A stretch of DNA of 64,000 bases from Pseudomonas bananamidigenes (GCF_001679645.1 NZ_LRUN01000022.1:1-64000), one strand, 5' to 3'. Positions 49,176 to 60,244 are shown, numbered from the stretch's first letter. Numbers and translations are program-made. Notes: generated by a model from the sequence alone, not told the origin.

Positions 49176-49632
49176 GCTTTATCTCCTGCTTCAAGTGTGT
49201 ACCCGTGCCGACCGCCTCGGCGAAAGCCGTACGCAAGTCTTCGGGAAGGGCCCGGGGTTTCAAACTGTTAGTGCGCACACAGGCCACCAGAAACTGCCCC
49301 TCACAGAGCAGCACATTATCCGTTGCCCGCCTGACCTGCTGTCGAAAGCGCAGACTGGCACGGTTCAATTCGATTACATCAGCGCTTACCAGCAGCTCGT
49401 CGTCCAGTCGCGCCGGCGCGTGATAACGCGCTTCGCTGGAATGCACGACGAACAACAGGTCCTCACCTGCCAGCGCCGACTGGGCAAAGCCCAGCTCCCG
49501 GAGCCGCTCGGTTCGAGCCCGTTCCATAAACTTGAGGTAATTAACGTAATACACGATGCCGCCCGCATCGGTGTCCTCGTAATAAACGCGACAACGATGT
49601 GCGAACGGCTCAAGCCCGTTTTGCGCGCGCAT
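49165..49632 (-). CDS. ybgC: Acyl-CoA thioesterase YbgC (Tol-Pal-associated)
   Basis: The 155-residue hot-dog-fold thioesterase carries the family active-site segment [26 protein letters not shown] (split here; about 18-43) with the catalytic Asp. It hydrolyses acyl-CoA or acyl-ACP and is the conserved first gene of tol-pal operons, here overlapping tolQ by 11 bp. Confidence 0.94.
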   Translation of the reverse strand: MRAQNGLEPFAHRCRVYYEDTDAGGIVYYVNYLKFMERARTERLRELGFAQSALAGEDLLFVVHSSEARYHAPARLDDELLVSADVIELNRASLRFRQQVRRATDNVLLCEGQFLVACVRTNSLKPRALPEDLRTAFAEAVGTGTHLKQEIKRGS

Positions 49633-49759
49633 ACTCTAGTGCTTACTCCTCGGGTTGCCAATCCGGCCAGGCAACTGTTTTTCATTGTTCAAAGGCTTTA
49701 CCGCAAAAGTACCGTCCTGAGACAGTACAAACGCTGAATAAATCGCCAATAAATGTGTA

Positions 49760-50821
49760 TCAATCGTCCAAGGCATCGAGAAACTCGTCTGCCACGGGTG
49801 TTTCGCCCATTCGTGACGGAATGTTTAAACCAAAATGCAGATACGCATGCCGGGTCACCACCCTGCCTCGCGGCGTACGCATGATGTAGCCCTGCTGAAT
49901 CAGATACGGCTCCAGCACATCCTCGATGGTATGGCGCTCCTCGCTGATCGCAGCGGCCAGACTATCAATGCCGACCGGCCCGCCATCGAACTTCTCGATC
50001 ATGGTCAACAGCAAACGCCGGTCCTGATGATCGAAACCGTGCTCGTCGACATCCAGCAGGTTGAGCGCCAGGTCGGCAACGGACTTGGTGATATGCCCCT
50101 TGGCCCGGACCTCGGCGAAATCCCGTACCCGACGCAACAATCTGTTGGCGATTCGCGGCGTGCCACGGGCACGACGGGCGACCTCGAAAGAACCTTCAGG
50201 ATCCAGCGGCAAACCGAGGATGTTCGCCGAGCGGCTGACAATCGTCGCCAGATCTGCAGTGCTGTAGAACTCAAGACGCTGGACAATCCCGAAACGGTCG
50301 CGCAACGGGTTGGTCAGCATCCCCGCCCGCGTCGTCGCACCGACCAGGGTGAACGGCGGCAGATCAAGCTTGATCGAACGCGCCGCCGGCCCTTCACCGA
50401 TCATGATGTCGAGCTGGAAATCCTCCATCGCCGGATACAGCACTTCTTCCACGATCGGCGACAGACGATGGATTTCATCGATGAACAGCACATCGTGAGG
50501 CTCAAGATTGGTCAGCAGCGCCGCCAGATCGCCCGGTCGCTCGAGCACCGGCCCCGAGGTGCTCTTGATCGATACGCCCATTTCCTGGGCAATGATATTG
50601 GCCAGAGTGGTCTTCCCCAGCCCCGGCGGACCGAAGATCAGGGTGTGGTCGAGAGATTCGCCACGGCCCCGGGCGGCCTGGATAAACAGTTCCATCTGCT
50701 CGCGCACGGTCGGCTGGCCGATGTATTCGGCCAGGCTGACGGGACGTATCGCCCGATCCTGGACTTCTTCGCGCTCACGCGGACTGTGCGTGGCGGCGAT
50801 CAGACGATCAGCTTCAATCAC
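49760..50821 (-). CDS. ruvB: Holliday junction branch-migration helicase RuvB
   Basis: The 353-residue AAA+ motor moves Holliday junctions with RuvA. Walker A is [11 protein letters not shown] (about 66-76), Walker [10 protein letters not shown], sensor [18 protein letters not shown] with the arginine finger, and a C-terminal winged helix ([15 protein letters not shown]). Its start directly abuts the ruvA stop, so translation is coupled. Confidence 0.97.
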   Translation of the reverse strand: MIEADRLIAATHSPREREEVQDRAIRPVSLAEYIGQPTVREQMELFIQAARGRGESLDHTLIFGPPGLGKTTLANIIAQEMGVSIKSTSGPVLERPGDLAALLTNLEPHDVLFIDEIHRLSPIVEEVLYPAMEDFQLDIMIGEGPAARSIKLDLPPFTLVGATTRAGMLTNPLRDRFGIVQRLEFYSTADLATIVSRSANILGLPLDPEGSFEVARRARGTPRIANRLLRRVRDFAEVRAKGHITKSVADLALNLLDVDEHGFDHQDRRLLLTMIEKFDGGPVGIDSLAAAISEERHTIEDVLEPYLIQQGYIMRTPRGRVVTRHAYLHFGLNIPSRMGETPVADEFLDALDD

Positions 50822-51430
50822 TTAAATCATTCCCTTCAGGGCGCGTCGGATCATGTCTTCGCTGCTCAAGCCTTTCTCCTTGATCGCGGAAATCGCCTTG
50901 CTGGCTTCCTGCGGCTTGTAGCCCAGGGAAATCAGCGCGCTGACCGCGTCGTTCTCGGCGGTGTTGACCGGCGCCGGGCCGTCCGGCTGGTTCGGCACCA
51001 GCGCAAACATGGCCGGCGAGGTTTCCCAGGCCTTGAAGCGGTCCTTGAGCTCCACCAGCAAACGCTCGGCGGTTTTCTTGCCGACGCCCGGCACCTTGGT
51101 CAGCGCCGAGGTGTCCTGGGATTGCACGCAACGAATCAGCTCGTCCACCTCCAGGCTCGACATCAAGGCCAGCGCCAGCTTGGGCCCTACACCATTGAGA
51201 CGGATCAGCTCGCGAAAAAAGTCTCGCTCACGCTTGCCGGCAAAACCATAGAGTAACTGCGCGTCTTCGCGTACGACCAAATGGGTGTGCAAGGTCAGCG
51301 GCTCCCCGACCGACGGCAGGCGATACAGGGTGGTCATGGGCACTTCCAGCTCATACCCGAGGCCGTTTACATCCAGAATCAGATGCGGCGGCTGTTTTTC
51401 AGCGAGGGTGCCCCGCAGGCGTCCAATCAC
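50822..51430 (-). CDS. ruvA: Holliday junction DNA-binding protein RuvA
   Basis: The 202-residue protein has the OB-fold start [12 protein letters not shown], two helix-hairpin-helix motifs ([15 protein letters not shown] and [16 protein letters not shown], about 70-125) and a C-terminal RuvB-binding three-helix domain. It is encoded between ruvC and ruvB, as in other gammaproteobacteria. Confidence 0.97.
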   Translation of the reverse strand: MIGRLRGTLAEKQPPHLILDVNGLGYELEVPMTTLYRLPSVGEPLTLHTHLVVREDAQLLYGFAGKRERDFFRELIRLNGVGPKLALALMSSLEVDELIRCVQSQDTSALTKVPGVGKKTAERLLVELKDRFKAWETSPAMFALVPNQPDGPAPVNTAENDAVSALISLGYKPQEASKAISAIKEKGLSSEDMIRRALKGMI

Positions 51431-51544
51431 GTTTCAGATCCTTGAGCGTTGGCCAGCCGTGGGCTGGCGACTGTCGAAAAGCGGTTTTCGGGCCGACGAC
51501 CCAGGCACGAGATCCGCCTTCCGGAAATTTGACTGCTGATGCTA

Positions 51545-52069
51545 TCAGAGACGCAGGCGACCGCCACGACTGCGTGCGGTACCCAGACCGTGAGGCAGCA
51601 AGCTGGACCGGGTGTGTGCATGACAAATGGCGATTGCCAGGGCATCCGACGCATCGATCTGCGGTTTGCTGGTCAGCTTCAGCATATGCATGACCATCAT
51701 CTGCACCTGCTCTTTGTTGGCGGCGCCGGTGCCCACCACCGCTTGCTTGACCTGGGTCGCCGTGTACTCGGCGATCTCCAGACTCTCTTCAGCGCCAGCG
51801 ACAATGGCAGCTCCCCGCGCCTGCCCCAGTTTCAGCGCGGAATCGGCGTTTTTCGCCATGAACACCTTCTCGATGCCCATGGTCACCGGTCCGTAGGTCT
51901 GGATGATTTCCCGCACGCCGCGATAAACGATCTGCAGACGCTCGTGCAACTCGCCGGCGCCGGTGCGAATGCAGCCGGAAGCCACGTAGACGCAACCACG
52001 ACCAGTATCGCGTACCACGCCATATCCGGTGATGCGCGAACCGGGGTCGATACCAAGAATTAAAGTCAT
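51545..52069 (-). CDS. ruvC: Crossover junction endodeoxyribonuclease RuvC
   Basis: The 174-residue RNase H-fold resolvase cuts Holliday junctions. Catalytic acidic residues are in [15 protein letters not shown] (Asp7), [11 protein letters not shown] (Glu) and [14 protein letters not shown] (paired Asp). First gene of ruvCAB, 114 bp before ruvA; a REP doublet separates it from yebC. Confidence 0.97.
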   Translation of the reverse strand: MTLILGIDPGSRITGYGVVRDTGRGCVYVASGCIRTGAGELHERLQIVYRGVREIIQTYGPVTMGIEKVFMAKNADSALKLGQARGAAIVAGAEESLEIAEYTATQVKQAVVGTGAANKEQVQMMVMHMLKLTSKPQIDASDALAIAICHAHTRSSLLPHGLGTARSRGGRLRL

Positions 52070-52121
52070 AACGCCTGAGGATTCGGTAAAGGCAAAAGAT
52101 CAAATGCAACGAATAACGAAT

Positions 52122-52209
52122 GTGGGAGCGAGCCTGCTCGCGAAAACGGTTTCATCCTCGGCAACGAGGCTGCATGAAAGTCCGCATTCGCGAGCAGGCT
52201 CGCTCCCAC
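52122..52209. repeat. REP doublet between yebC and ruvC
   Basis: Inverted REP cores, 88 bp, with the same GTGGGAGCGAGCCTGCTCGCG arm as at 2441 and 10787. Confidence 0.9.
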
Positions 52210-52227
52210 AGTGGAGAATAGTCGGTC

Positions 52228-52974
<747 letters not shown>

Positions 52975-53064
52975 AACTCGCTCCGAATTCTCTTTGAAAC
53001 CTTGCCCGCTTGGCACATTGCGCAGCCGGCAAACAAAAAATCTCGACCTGTTCCTTGCAGAAAG

Positions 53065-53092
53065 AAAAAAGGCGCATCCGAAGATGCGCCTT
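53065..53092 (-). terminator. Terminator after aspS
   Basis: On the minus strand, AAGGCGCATCTTCGGATGCGCCTT followed by TTTT. It is a TTCG-loop hairpin 11 bp past the aspS stop. Confidence 0.92.
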
Positions 53093-53102
53093 CAGGCCCG
53101 TC

Positions 53103-54878
53103 TTACTCAGCCTTTGGCGTTTCGCGCAAACGAATGTGCAATTCGCGCAGTGCCTTGGCATCCACGACACCCGGCGCCTGCGTCATCACGTCGGCGGCAC
53201 TCTGGGTTTTCGGGAAGGCGATCACTTCACGGATCGACTGGGCACCGGTCATCAGCATCACCAGACGGTCCAGACCGAAGGCCAGACCACCGTGTGGTGG
53301 CGCACCGTATTTCAGGGCATCGAGCAGGAAGCCGAACTTCTCTTCCTGTTCCGCTTCGTTGATGCCCAGCAGACGGAATACCGCCTGTTGCATCTCTTTG
53401 CGGTGGATACGGATCGAACCGCCACCCAGCTCGGTGCCGTTCAGAACCATGTCGTAGGCACGGGACAGCGCGCCAGCCGGATTGGCTTCGAGCTCTTCCG
53501 GGGTGCACTTCGGCGCCGTGAACGGGTGGTGCAATGCGGAGAAGCTGCCGTCATCGTTCTCTTCGAACATCGGGAAGTCGACGACCCACATCGGTGCCCA
53601 CTCGCAGGTCAGCAGCTTCAGGTCGTGACCGAGCTTGATACGCAGCGCGCCCAGGGCTTCGCTGACGATCTTGGCCTTGTCGGCGCCGAAGAACACGATA
53701 TCGCCGTCGACTGCGCCAACGCGATCGAGGATCACGTTCAGGTTGGCTTCCGGGATGTTTTTCACGATTGGCGATTGCAGGCCTTCAACACCGGCAGCGC
53801 GCTCGTTGACCTTGATGTACGCCAGGCCCTTGGCACCGTAGATGCCGACGAACTTGGTGTAGTCGTCGATCTGCTTGCGCGGCATGCTCGCCCCGCCTGG
53901 AACGCGCAATGCGGCGATACGGCATTTCGGGTCGTTGGCAGGGCCGCTGAAGACCTTGAAATCGACTTCTTTCAGTTGGTCGGCAACGTCCACCAGCTCC
54001 AGCGGGTTGCGCAGGTCCGGCTTGTCGGAACCGTAACGGCGCATGGCTTCTTCGAACGTCATGTGCGGGAATTCGCCGAACTCCAGATCCAGCACTTCCT
54101 TGAACAGGTTGCGGATCATGCCTTCGGTCAGGCCCATGATGTCTTTTTCGTCGAGGAAGCTGGTCTCGATGTCGATCTGAGTGAATTCAGGCTGACGGTC
54201 GGCACGCAGGTCTTCGTCGCGGAAGCACTTGGCGATCTGGTAGTAACGGTCGAAACCGGCCACCATCAGCAGCTGCTTGAACAACTGCGGCGATTGCGGC
54301 AGGGCGAAGAACGAACCGGCGTGGGTACGGCTCGGCACGAGGTAGTCGCGCGCGCCTTCCGGCGTCGCACGGGTCAGGATCGGCGTTTCCACGTCGAGGA
54401 AGCCGTTCTCGTCGAGGTAGCGACGGATGCTGGTGGTCATGCGCGAACGCAGACGCAGCTTCTCGGCCATTTCCGGACGACGCAGGTCGAGGAAGCGGTA
54501 GCGCAGACGGGTTTCTTCGCCGACGTCCGAGTATTCGTTCAGCGGGAACGGAGGCGTTTCGGCCTCGTTCAACACTTCCAGCTCGTAACCCAGCACTTCG
54601 ATTGCACCCGAGGCCATGTTGGCATTGACGGCGCCGGCCGGACGCAGACGCACCTTGCCGGTGATCTTCACGACGTATTCGCTGCGAACGCGGTCGGCGG
54701 CGGCGAAGCTTTCGGCGCGATCCGGATCGAATACCACCTGGGCCAGACCGTCACGATCACGGATATCGAGGAAAATCACCCCGCCGTGGTCGCGGCGACG
54801 GTGAACCCATCCGCAAAGGGTAATTTCCTGGCCTTCCAGGCTTTCGTTCAGTTGGCCGCAATAATGGCTGCGCATCAT
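53103..54878 (-). CDS. aspS: Aspartyl-tRNA synthetase
   Basis: The 591-residue class II synthetase is read from the ATG at 54878 ([13 protein letters not shown]); a longer in-frame start at 54929 adds 17 residues. Order: OB-fold anticodon domain (about 1-105, [21 protein letters not shown]), class II motifs 1-3 with [18 protein letters not shown] at about 217, the GAD insertion (about 290-420) and the C-terminal [12 protein letters not shown]. In P. aeruginosa this enzyme is non-discriminating and also charges tRNA-Asn; the same is likely here but not provable from this window. Confidence 0.97.
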   Translation of the reverse strand: MMRSHYCGQLNESLEGQEITLCGWVHRRRDHGGVIFLDIRDRDGLAQVVFDPDRAESFAAADRVRSEYVVKITGKVRLRPAGAVNANMASGAIEVLGYELEVLNEAETPPFPLNEYSDVGEETRLRYRFLDLRRPEMAEKLRLRSRMTTSIRRYLDENGFLDVETPILTRATPEGARDYLVPSRTHAGSFFALPQSPQLFKQLLMVAGFDRYYQIAKCFRDEDLRADRQPEFTQIDIETSFLDEKDIMGLTEGMIRNLFKEVLDLEFGEFPHMTFEEAMRRYGSDKPDLRNPLELVDVADQLKEVDFKVFSGPANDPKCRIAALRVPGGASMPRKQIDDYTKFVGIYGAKGLAYIKVNERAAGVEGLQSPIVKNIPEANLNVILDRVGAVDGDIVFFGADKAKIVSEALGALRIKLGHDLKLLTCEWAPMWVVDFPMFEENDDGSFSALHHPFTAPKCTPEELEANPAGALSRAYDMVLNGTELGGGSIRIHRKEMQQAVFRLLGINEAEQEEKFGFLLDALKYGAPPHGGLAFGLDRLVMLMTGAQSIREVIAFPKTQSAADVMTQAPGVVDAKALRELHIRLRETPKAE

Positions 54879-54986
54879 GGTAGTGGTTTCGCTTCTCGTA
54901 ATTCGAAATTCGGTGGAGATCCGCCGCACTCAGATTCCGTGCGGCCGGTGGATGCTCTCGCGTGTCGTTGGACCCGGGCATGAACC

Positions 54987-55208
54987 CTAGTCGGATTTGT
55001 CGCCACCGGCCAGATTCTTCTTCGCGCCGGTCTTGAAATCGGTTTCGTACCAACCGCTGCCGCTTAGACGAAAGCCTGGCATGGACAGCTGTTTCCTGAG
55101 TTCTGGTGCCTGACAGGCAGGGCAATCGACCAGCGGTGCGTCACTGATCTTTTGAATGGCTTCCAACTGATGACCACAGGAAGCACATTGGTAATCGTAC
55201 ATCGGCAT
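54987..55208 (-). CDS. FmdB family zinc-ribbon protein
   Basis: The 73-residue protein starts MPMYDYQCASCGHQLEA and has two CxxC pairs (CASC at about 8-11 and CPAC at about 34-37) forming a zinc ribbon, then the family's GSGWYETDFKTG near the C terminus. It lies about 108 bp upstream of aspS on the same strand, as in other pseudomonads, so co-transcription is likely. Function is unknown; a regulatory or translation-linked role is guessed from context only. Confidence 0.88.
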   Translation of the reverse strand: MPMYDYQCASCGHQLEAIQKISDAPLVDCPACQAPELRKQLSMPGFRLSGSGWYETDFKTGAKKNLAGGDKSD

Positions 55209-55322
55209 GGAGTTGTCTCGGTGATCAGATTGCCAGCTCCCGCAGGGCGGTGTGGCGAAAGAGCGGGATTATATCCATTAAAATGCGGCCTGTGCAGCCG
55301 GAAGACTGCACGGGCCGCCCCC

Positions 55323-55667
55323 TCACCGACAACTCCCGGCTGCCGCCGAGGCTTCCCGCAGGCCGTGGACAACACAGACCACCCGCACAAGGCCGCTGAA
55401 GTTCTTGACCCCGCCGTGGCGCAGATGCACTTCGCGATCCACACGGGACAACAGCGTCCCGACCGAACAGCTGTTGTTCTCGGCCATGCGGCCCAGAATA
55501 TTCCAGTAAACCTGCTCCAGCCGCATGCAGGTCGCAAAACCATTCAGCCGCACCGAACGGGCCAGCGGCCGGATCAATGTCATGTCGAACTCTTCAAGAA
55601 GCGGCGCCAGCCCCCTCTCCTGTCGCAAACCCATGACAAGGCCATCTCGCCTCTCTCCATCTTCCAT
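55323..55667 (-). CDS. Ribbon-helix-helix domain protein
   Basis: The protein of about 114 residues is read from the ATG at 55667, with AAAGGAG about 10 nt upstream; an internal ATG at 55634 is the alternative, and the frame stays open upstream to 55883 without a plausible start. The core FDMTLIRPLARSVRLNGFATCMRLEQVYWNILGRMA (split; about 35-70) resembles RHH_4-type domains that bind aryl-sulfate or act as small regulators. It sits between fmdB and dps. The target is unknown. Confidence 0.72.
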   Translation of the reverse strand: MEDGERRDGLVMGLRQERGLAPLLEEFDMTLIRPLARSVRLNGFATCMRLEQVYWNILGRMAENNSCSVGTLLSRVDREVHLRHGGVKNFSGLVRVVCVVHGLREASAAAGSCR

Positions 55668-55863
55668 ATCGTTGACACTCCTTTGCCATCGCTGCCTCTC
55701 GTCGAGGCAACATCCTGTCAACTCATTAAATGCGCAGGGGCAACGGCATATCCAGACGACTTTTTGTCCGTCCGCGTAGGATAAGCCAACACAGTAGGGA
55801 GGATGATGGAGCGGCAGATCGCCTTCCGAATTTCTTACATCATTGGATGTCTTTTCACGTTTC

Positions 55864-55901
55864 AAAAAAGGCGCACGCCCCACAACTTGTGTTCGTGCGC
55901 C
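55864..55901 (-). terminator. Terminator after dps
   Basis: On the minus strand, AGGCGCACG and CGTGCGCCT pair around an 18-nt loop and are followed by six T residues, 7 bp past the dps stop. Confidence 0.88.
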
Positions 55902-55908
55902 TGCGCGA

Positions 55909-56379
55909 TCAGGCTTCGAGCAGCGCCCTCAGCATCCAGGCGGTTTTCTCGTGAACCTGCATGCGCTGAGTCAGAAGATCAGCCGTCGGTTCATCACTGA
56001 CCTTGTCCAGCAGTGGAAAAATGCCGCGAGCGGTACGAGTGACCGCTTCCTGGCCTTCGACCAGCTGCCTGATCATGTCTTCGGCACTCGGCACACCCAC
56101 TTCTTCTTTAATAGAAGAAAGACGCGCATAAGTCGCATAGGCACCTGGTGCGGGGAAACCCAGTGCGCGGATGCGCTCGGCTATCGAGTCCACGGCCAGG
56201 GCCAGTTCGTTGTATTGCTCTTCGAACATCAGGTGCAGGGTGCGGAACATCGGCCCGGTGACGTTCCAGTGGAAGTTGTGGGTTTTCAGATACAGCACAT
56301 AGGTGTCCGACAGCAGGCGCGACAACCCTTCGACGATGGATTTGCGATCCTCTTCACTGATACCGATATCGATTGCCAT
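55909..56379 (-). CDS. dps: Dps family ferritin-like DNA-protection protein
   Basis: The 156-residue protein forms a dodecamer that stores iron and limits peroxide damage. The ferroxidase-site pattern is present in [28 protein letters not shown] (split; about 34-61) and [13 protein letters not shown]. The N-terminal tail is short and acidic, so it may lack the Lys-rich DNA-binding tail of E. coli Dps. Monocistronic, divergent from the csp-like gene at 56686. The 306-bp gap between them holds no supported gene. Confidence 0.93.
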   Translation of the reverse strand: MAIDIGISEEDRKSIVEGLSRLLSDTYVLYLKTHNFHWNVTGPMFRTLHLMFEEQYNELALAVDSIAERIRALGFPAPGAYATYARLSSIKEEVGVPSAEDMIRQLVEGQEAVTRTARGIFPLLDKVSDEPTADLLTQRMQVHEKTAWMLRALLEA

Positions 56380-56685
56380 GTTTACCCCCTGAGGCGATTG
56401 AGTTCATCCAGCAGATGCCGTTTCACTGTAGCAAGGGCACCCTCGCCCCGCAGCCCCCGTATCGAGCCCATAGAGGCGACAAATCGCCCCACGCACCCGC
56501 TGGCCGGGGTGATTTGAGTCGCTACGGGCTTTGCTGTTAAATAGGCAGTGTGTCGCTACGCCCCGTTTTCCGGGTGTTGCGCATAGGCTGATGCCGGGCA
56601 CGTGTCCAACGCCTCTTATTGTTTCGAAGCGAACCGTGCGCCTTCAGCTCTTCCTTGTGAGCCGTCATAACGTGAGTCAATAAAA

Positions 56686-57288
56686 ATGTTGAAAATCGTC
56701 CACCTGCTGATGGGCGCAGCGGCGTTGCTGCTGTCGTTCATACCCAGCTTGAAATCCGAAGCCGTTCCTTACCTGCAACAACCCGATGCACTTTACCTGG
56801 CCTTTTTCGGCCTGCTGAACCTGGTCATTGCTCCGGTGATCCCTAACTGGAACAAAGGCCCGCGCCAGCATCTGCAAAATCTGGTCAGCGCCCTTCTGGT
56901 TCTGACCGTCGTACTGCAAACCCTGACCCTGATCGCACCGATGCCGGTCATCGCCGGTCAGCCTGCGGTTCTGTTCAGCCTGGCAATCGCTCTGGTTGCC
57001 GTGGTCCTGCACCTGGCCGTCAGTTTCTACAAGTCCTCCCCGGCTGCCGCTCCGACCAACTACGACATGAGCAACCGCGATACCGGCACCGTCAAGTGGT
57101 TCAACACCTCCAAGGGCTTCGGCTTTATCTCCCGGGACTCCGGCGATGATATTTTCGTGCACTTTCGCGCCATCCGCGGCGAAGGCCACCGCGTACTGGT
57201 CGAAGGCCAGCGCGTGGAGTTCTCGGTGATGAACCGTGACAAAGGCCTGCAGGCCGAAGACGTGATCGCGGCTCTGCCGCGTCGCTGA
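56686..57288 (+). CDS. Membrane-anchored cold-shock domain protein
   Basis: The 200-residue fusion has an N-terminal half with three to four hydrophobic segments ([54 protein letters not shown] and [21 protein letters not shown]) and a C-terminal cold-shock domain (about 130-198) with RNP1 KGFGFISRD and RNP2 [10 protein letters not shown]. Both parts are in one frame with no stop or good internal RBS, although an internal ATG (MSNRDTG) precedes the domain. The orthologue position matches PA0961. It would tether an RNA-binding domain to the inner membrane. Confidence 0.87.
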   Translation: MLKIVHLLMGAAALLLSFIPSLKSEAVPYLQQPDALYLAFFGLLNLVIAPVIPNWNKGPRQHLQNLVSALLVLTVVLQTLTLIAPMPVIAGQPAVLFSLAIALVAVVLHLAVSFYKSSPAAAPTNYDMSNRDTGTVKWFNTSKGFGFISRDSGDDIFVHFRAIRGEGHRVLVEGQRVEFSVMNRDKGLQAEDVIAALPRR

Positions 57289-57297
57289 TTCACAACG

Positions 57298-57334
57298 AAA
57301 AAACCGCGAACAGCCTGGCTGCTCGCGGTTTTTT
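57298..57334. terminator. Bidirectional terminator between the csp-like gene and slyX
   Basis: AAAAAACCGCGA...TCGCGGTTTTTT: the stem has A runs on one side and T runs on the other, so it can serve both convergent genes. Confidence 0.9.
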
Positions 57335-57356
57335 ATCGTCCTGAAGAAGCTGAAAC

Positions 57357-57563
57357 TCAGTAGTGCGGAGGCGGCGCATCTTCCTCGAAGGAGCCGATCT
57401 GGCCGACCATCTCTTCCTGACGCTTGAGCACTGCGGCCATCTGCAACTGCAGACGCTCAACCACGCGCTGCTGCTCCACCAGCACATCGTTCAACGCCTG
57501 AATGGTGTCGTCCTGAAACGCCAGGCGACTTTCCAGATCGGTAACACGTTGTTCCAGGCTCAT
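57357..57563 (-). CDS. slyX: SlyX family protein
   Basis: The 68-residue coiled-coil protein ([28 protein letters not shown] onward, with regular heptads) has the proline-rich tail ending APPPHY typical of SlyX. Function is unknown. It starts 3 bp after the HIT gene on the same strand, so the two are co-transcribed. Confidence 0.93.
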   Translation of the reverse strand: MSLEQRVTDLESRLAFQDDTIQALNDVLVEQQRVVERLQLQMAAVLKRQEEMVGQIGSFEEDAPPPHY

Positions 57564-57566
57564 GAT

Positions 57567-57992
57567 TCAGCCCTCCAGAAACTTGAAATCTTCATCCAGC
57601 ACCAGGCGCAGACGTTCACGAATCGCCGCTACCTGCTCCTCGCTGTAAGGCTTGGCCGGATGCTTGCCCCAGACCGGCGCCGGCCACGCGGCATCGTCAC
57701 GTTTGCGCACAATCACATGCATATGCAATTGACTGACGACGTTACCCAGGGTGGCAACGTTCATCTTGTCGGCATCGAACGAATCCTTGAGCACTTCGGC
57801 CAGCGCGGTGGTTTCCTGCCACAGACGCTGCTGGTCGGCGACATCCAACTGAAACAACTCGCTGATATCGTCGCGGCGAGGCACCAGGATGAACCAGGGG
57901 TAGTTGGCGTCATTGGAAAGCAGCAATCGACACAGCGGGAAATCGCCGATGGTCAGGCTGTCCTGTTGAAGTCGTGGATCTAAAGCAAACAC
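57567..57992 (-). CDS. HIT-like family protein
   Basis: The 141-residue protein is read from the GTG at 57992 (FALDPRLQQDS), with GGGAG 8 nt upstream. The frame is open back to 58409 but that part has no family similarity I can see. Motifs are YPWFILVPRRDDISELFQLD (about 29-48) and NVVSQLHMHVIVR (about 93-105). The triad position that is usually His-x-His-x-His reads Gln-x-His-x-His. It is a probable nucleotide-binding phosphohydrolase or transferase; the substrate is unknown. It lies upstream of slyX. Confidence 0.88.
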   Translation of the reverse strand: MFALDPRLQQDSLTIGDFPLCRLLLSNDANYPWFILVPRRDDISELFQLDVADQQRLWQETTALAEVLKDSFDADKMNVATLGNVVSQLHMHVIVRKRDDAAWPAPVWGKHPAKPYSEEQVAAIRERLRLVLDEDFKFLEG

Positions 57993-58871
57993 TGCATGCA
58001 CTCCCGGCTGATCGGCATCATTCAGCTTGGCGAGCCTCCTGCGGAGAAGGCGCACCAAGCGACAGGACGGCAGCATACCTTTGATTGCCCGGCCCTTCAC
58101 GGCGAAACGGTGCCCCGACATGGAACATTTCCGGCGATTGCGCACCAGCACGAGACCGATCAAGCCGTGCAACCCGCCGAAATGACCACAGCGCACTGCC
58201 GTGTTCAGGCCCATGACAGGACCCAAGTGTTTGAATTCAGTACAGCCGGAAAAAATTTTTGCACCAAAACCGTACAGCGCGTCTACGCTCAATGGCTTGA
58301 GTATCCGCCAAATACTCACTGACAGGGTGAACCGGTAACGTTTTTGATTGTCGCGGGCTGAAACACCTGTGACAGCACCAGGCAACAGGGGTGCGTCAAC
58401 CCCCGTCAACTTCGTGCCAGAAGCCCCGGTTTTACAAGGTTTTTACAGAGTCGGGCGGGTGCGAAAGAAAATAACCGCATCGATTCTGCGGTTTGTGCAC
58501 GCTTGTTGCATTCATACTCAAATGGGCCATGAGTACCCCACGGGAAGTGGACACTCAAGACCCCAGAAAAACAGTGGCAGGGTTGCCCGATGGAGATTCA
58601 AGTGTTTTGCCAGGGACTCTTTTTTACCGATGCAGAAAGGCTCGGAAACAGCGATAAAGTTGTCAGCCCGGCTGCATGGGTACTGTGAATTTGCGACATC
58701 GACCCAGTCATTTGCGACAGCGTCGTAAAGAACATGAAAGGTTGTAGGCGCAAGTATCGCCAACATGGTCGGCGTGATATAAGTTTGCGCCGACACAAAA
58801 AGAAAGAGCCGCCCAGATAATAAAACAGGTGGGACGGCAGTACTCTTCTAAAACCAAAGGAGCAAATCACG
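57993..58871. other. Long intergenic region between the HIT gene and the OprD porin
   Basis: About 880 bp with no gene I can support. Open frames of 139 and 126 codons on opposite strands show no family similarity, RBS or pseudomonad codon use. The last 60 bp carry the porin RBS (AAAGGAG) and an A-rich AAAAAGAA at 58797 that could be a Crc/Hfq site. Such a long leader could hold complex porin regulation or a small RNA. Confidence 0.45.
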
Positions 58872-60218
58872 ATGCGCGTGATGAAGTGGAGCATGATCGC
58901 ACTGGCCGTTACAGCAGCCAGTTCCCAGTTGGCTACGGCCGCGCCTTTTGTAAGTGACCAGGCAGAAGCCAAAGGTTTTGTTGAAGACGCGAAACTGACC
59001 GAGACGCTGAAGAACTACTACTTCAACCGGGACAACAAGAACGGCGGCCACGACCAGAAAGACTGGACCCAGGGCTTCCTCGGCAACTTCACTTCCGGTT
59101 ACACCCAAGGCACCGTAGGCGTCGGTATCGATGCATTCGGTTACCTGGCTGTAAAGCTGGACGGCGGTGACGGTACCAGCGGTACCGGTAACATGAGCCG
59201 CAGCAATGCTGTCAAAGCCAACGGTTACGCCCATGACGTCAACGACAGCCAGGGCAAGGCCGGCGCCGCCATCAAATTCCGCATTTCCAAGACCGAGCTG
59301 AAAATCGGCGACCAGCAGCCAACCACGGCTCCAGTGTTCGCTATCGGCGGTTCCCGTATCCTTCCGCAAACTGCCAGCGGCTTCCAGCTGCAGAGCAGCG
59401 AAATCAAGGACCTCGACCTGGAAGCCGGCCACTTCTACTCGGCCACCAGCCAGGACAAGAACGCCCGTGAAGGCGGCCTCTACGCCACTTACGCTGGCGT
59501 CGAAGCCAAAAGCATCGACTACTTCGGCGGCAAATACGGCATCACCGACAACCTGACCGCATCGTTGTACGGCGCCAAGCTCGAAGACATCTGGAATCAG
59601 TACTACGCCAACGTGAACCTCACCACGCCGTTCGGTGGTGACACTTCGCTGAACACTGACTTCAACATCTACCGCACCACCGACACCGGCAGCGCCAAAG
59701 CAGGTGACATCAGCAACACCACATTCTCCCTGGCGACCGCCCTGTCGTTCCTGAAGGCACACACCTTCACCCTGGCCTTCCAGAAGGTCAACGGCGACAC
59801 CCCGTTCGACTACATCGGCGTGGGCAAAAACAACCGTGGTGGCGACTCGATCTTCCTCGCCAACTCCATCCAGTACTCCGACTTCAACGGTGCAGGCGAG
59901 AAATCCCTGCAAGCCCGTTACGACCTGAAAATGGCCGAGTACGGCGTTCCTGGCCTGAGCTTCATGGTTCGTTACGTCAAGGGTTGGGACATCGACGGCA
60001 CCCACACTCCAGCGGGTAGCTCTTATGCCGGTCTCTACGGTGAAGACGGCAAGCACCACGAAACCAACTTTGAAGCCAAGTACGTGGTTCAAAGCGGTCC
60101 GGCCAAAGACCTGTCCTTCCGTATTCGTCAAGCCTGGCACGTTGCCAACGCTGATGAAGGCGAAGGCGACGTTAAAGAGTTCCGTCTGATCACCGAGTAC
60201 CCACTGAACATCTTGTAA
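58872..60218 (+). CDS. oprD: OprD family outer-membrane porin
   Basis: The 448-residue porin has a signal peptide ending at SQLATA-APFV and the OprD start FVEDAKLTETLKNYYFNRD, then 18-strand barrel sequence (GFLGNFTSGYTQGTVGVGIDAFGYLAVKL and FRISKTELKIGDQQP). The last residues, FRLITEYPLNIL, form the final strand. Members take up basic amino acids, dipeptides or small carboxylates; the location next to HIT-slyX-csp-dps matches PA0958 oprD, which favours basic amino acids. AAAGGAG precedes the ATG, and a strong terminator follows. Confidence 0.93.
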   Translation: MRVMKWSMIALAVTAASSQLATAAPFVSDQAEAKGFVEDAKLTETLKNYYFNRDNKNGGHDQKDWTQGFLGNFTSGYTQGTVGVGIDAFGYLAVKLDGGDGTSGTGNMSRSNAVKANGYAHDVNDSQGKAGAAIKFRISKTELKIGDQQPTTAPVFAIGGSRILPQTASGFQLQSSEIKDLDLEAGHFYSATSQDKNAREGGLYATYAGVEAKSIDYFGGKYGITDNLTASLYGAKLEDIWNQYYANVNLTTPFGGDTSLNTDFNIYRTTDTGSAKAGDISNTTFSLATALSFLKAHTFTLAFQKVNGDTPFDYIGVGKNNRGGDSIFLANSIQYSDFNGAGEKSLQARYDLKMAEYGVPGLSFMVRYVKGWDIDGTHTPAGSSYAGLYGEDGKHHETNFEAKYVVQSGPAKDLSFRIRQAWHVANADEGEGDVKEFRLITEYPLNIL

Positions 60219-60244
60219 TCGTCAGTGGTTAGTTAGGTTGAATG

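Noticed and set aside
53010..54983. 657-codon open frame antisense to aspS
   Set aside because: Antisense shadow of the synthetase; no recognisable domain, RBS or operon context.
57993..58409. N-terminal extension of the HIT frame
   Set aside because: Open for 139 codons but without family similarity; the GTG at 57992 has a good RBS and gives the normal HIT length.
58348..58728. 126-codon plus-strand frame upstream of oprD
   Set aside because: No RBS, no motifs, and codon use unlike the neighbouring genes.
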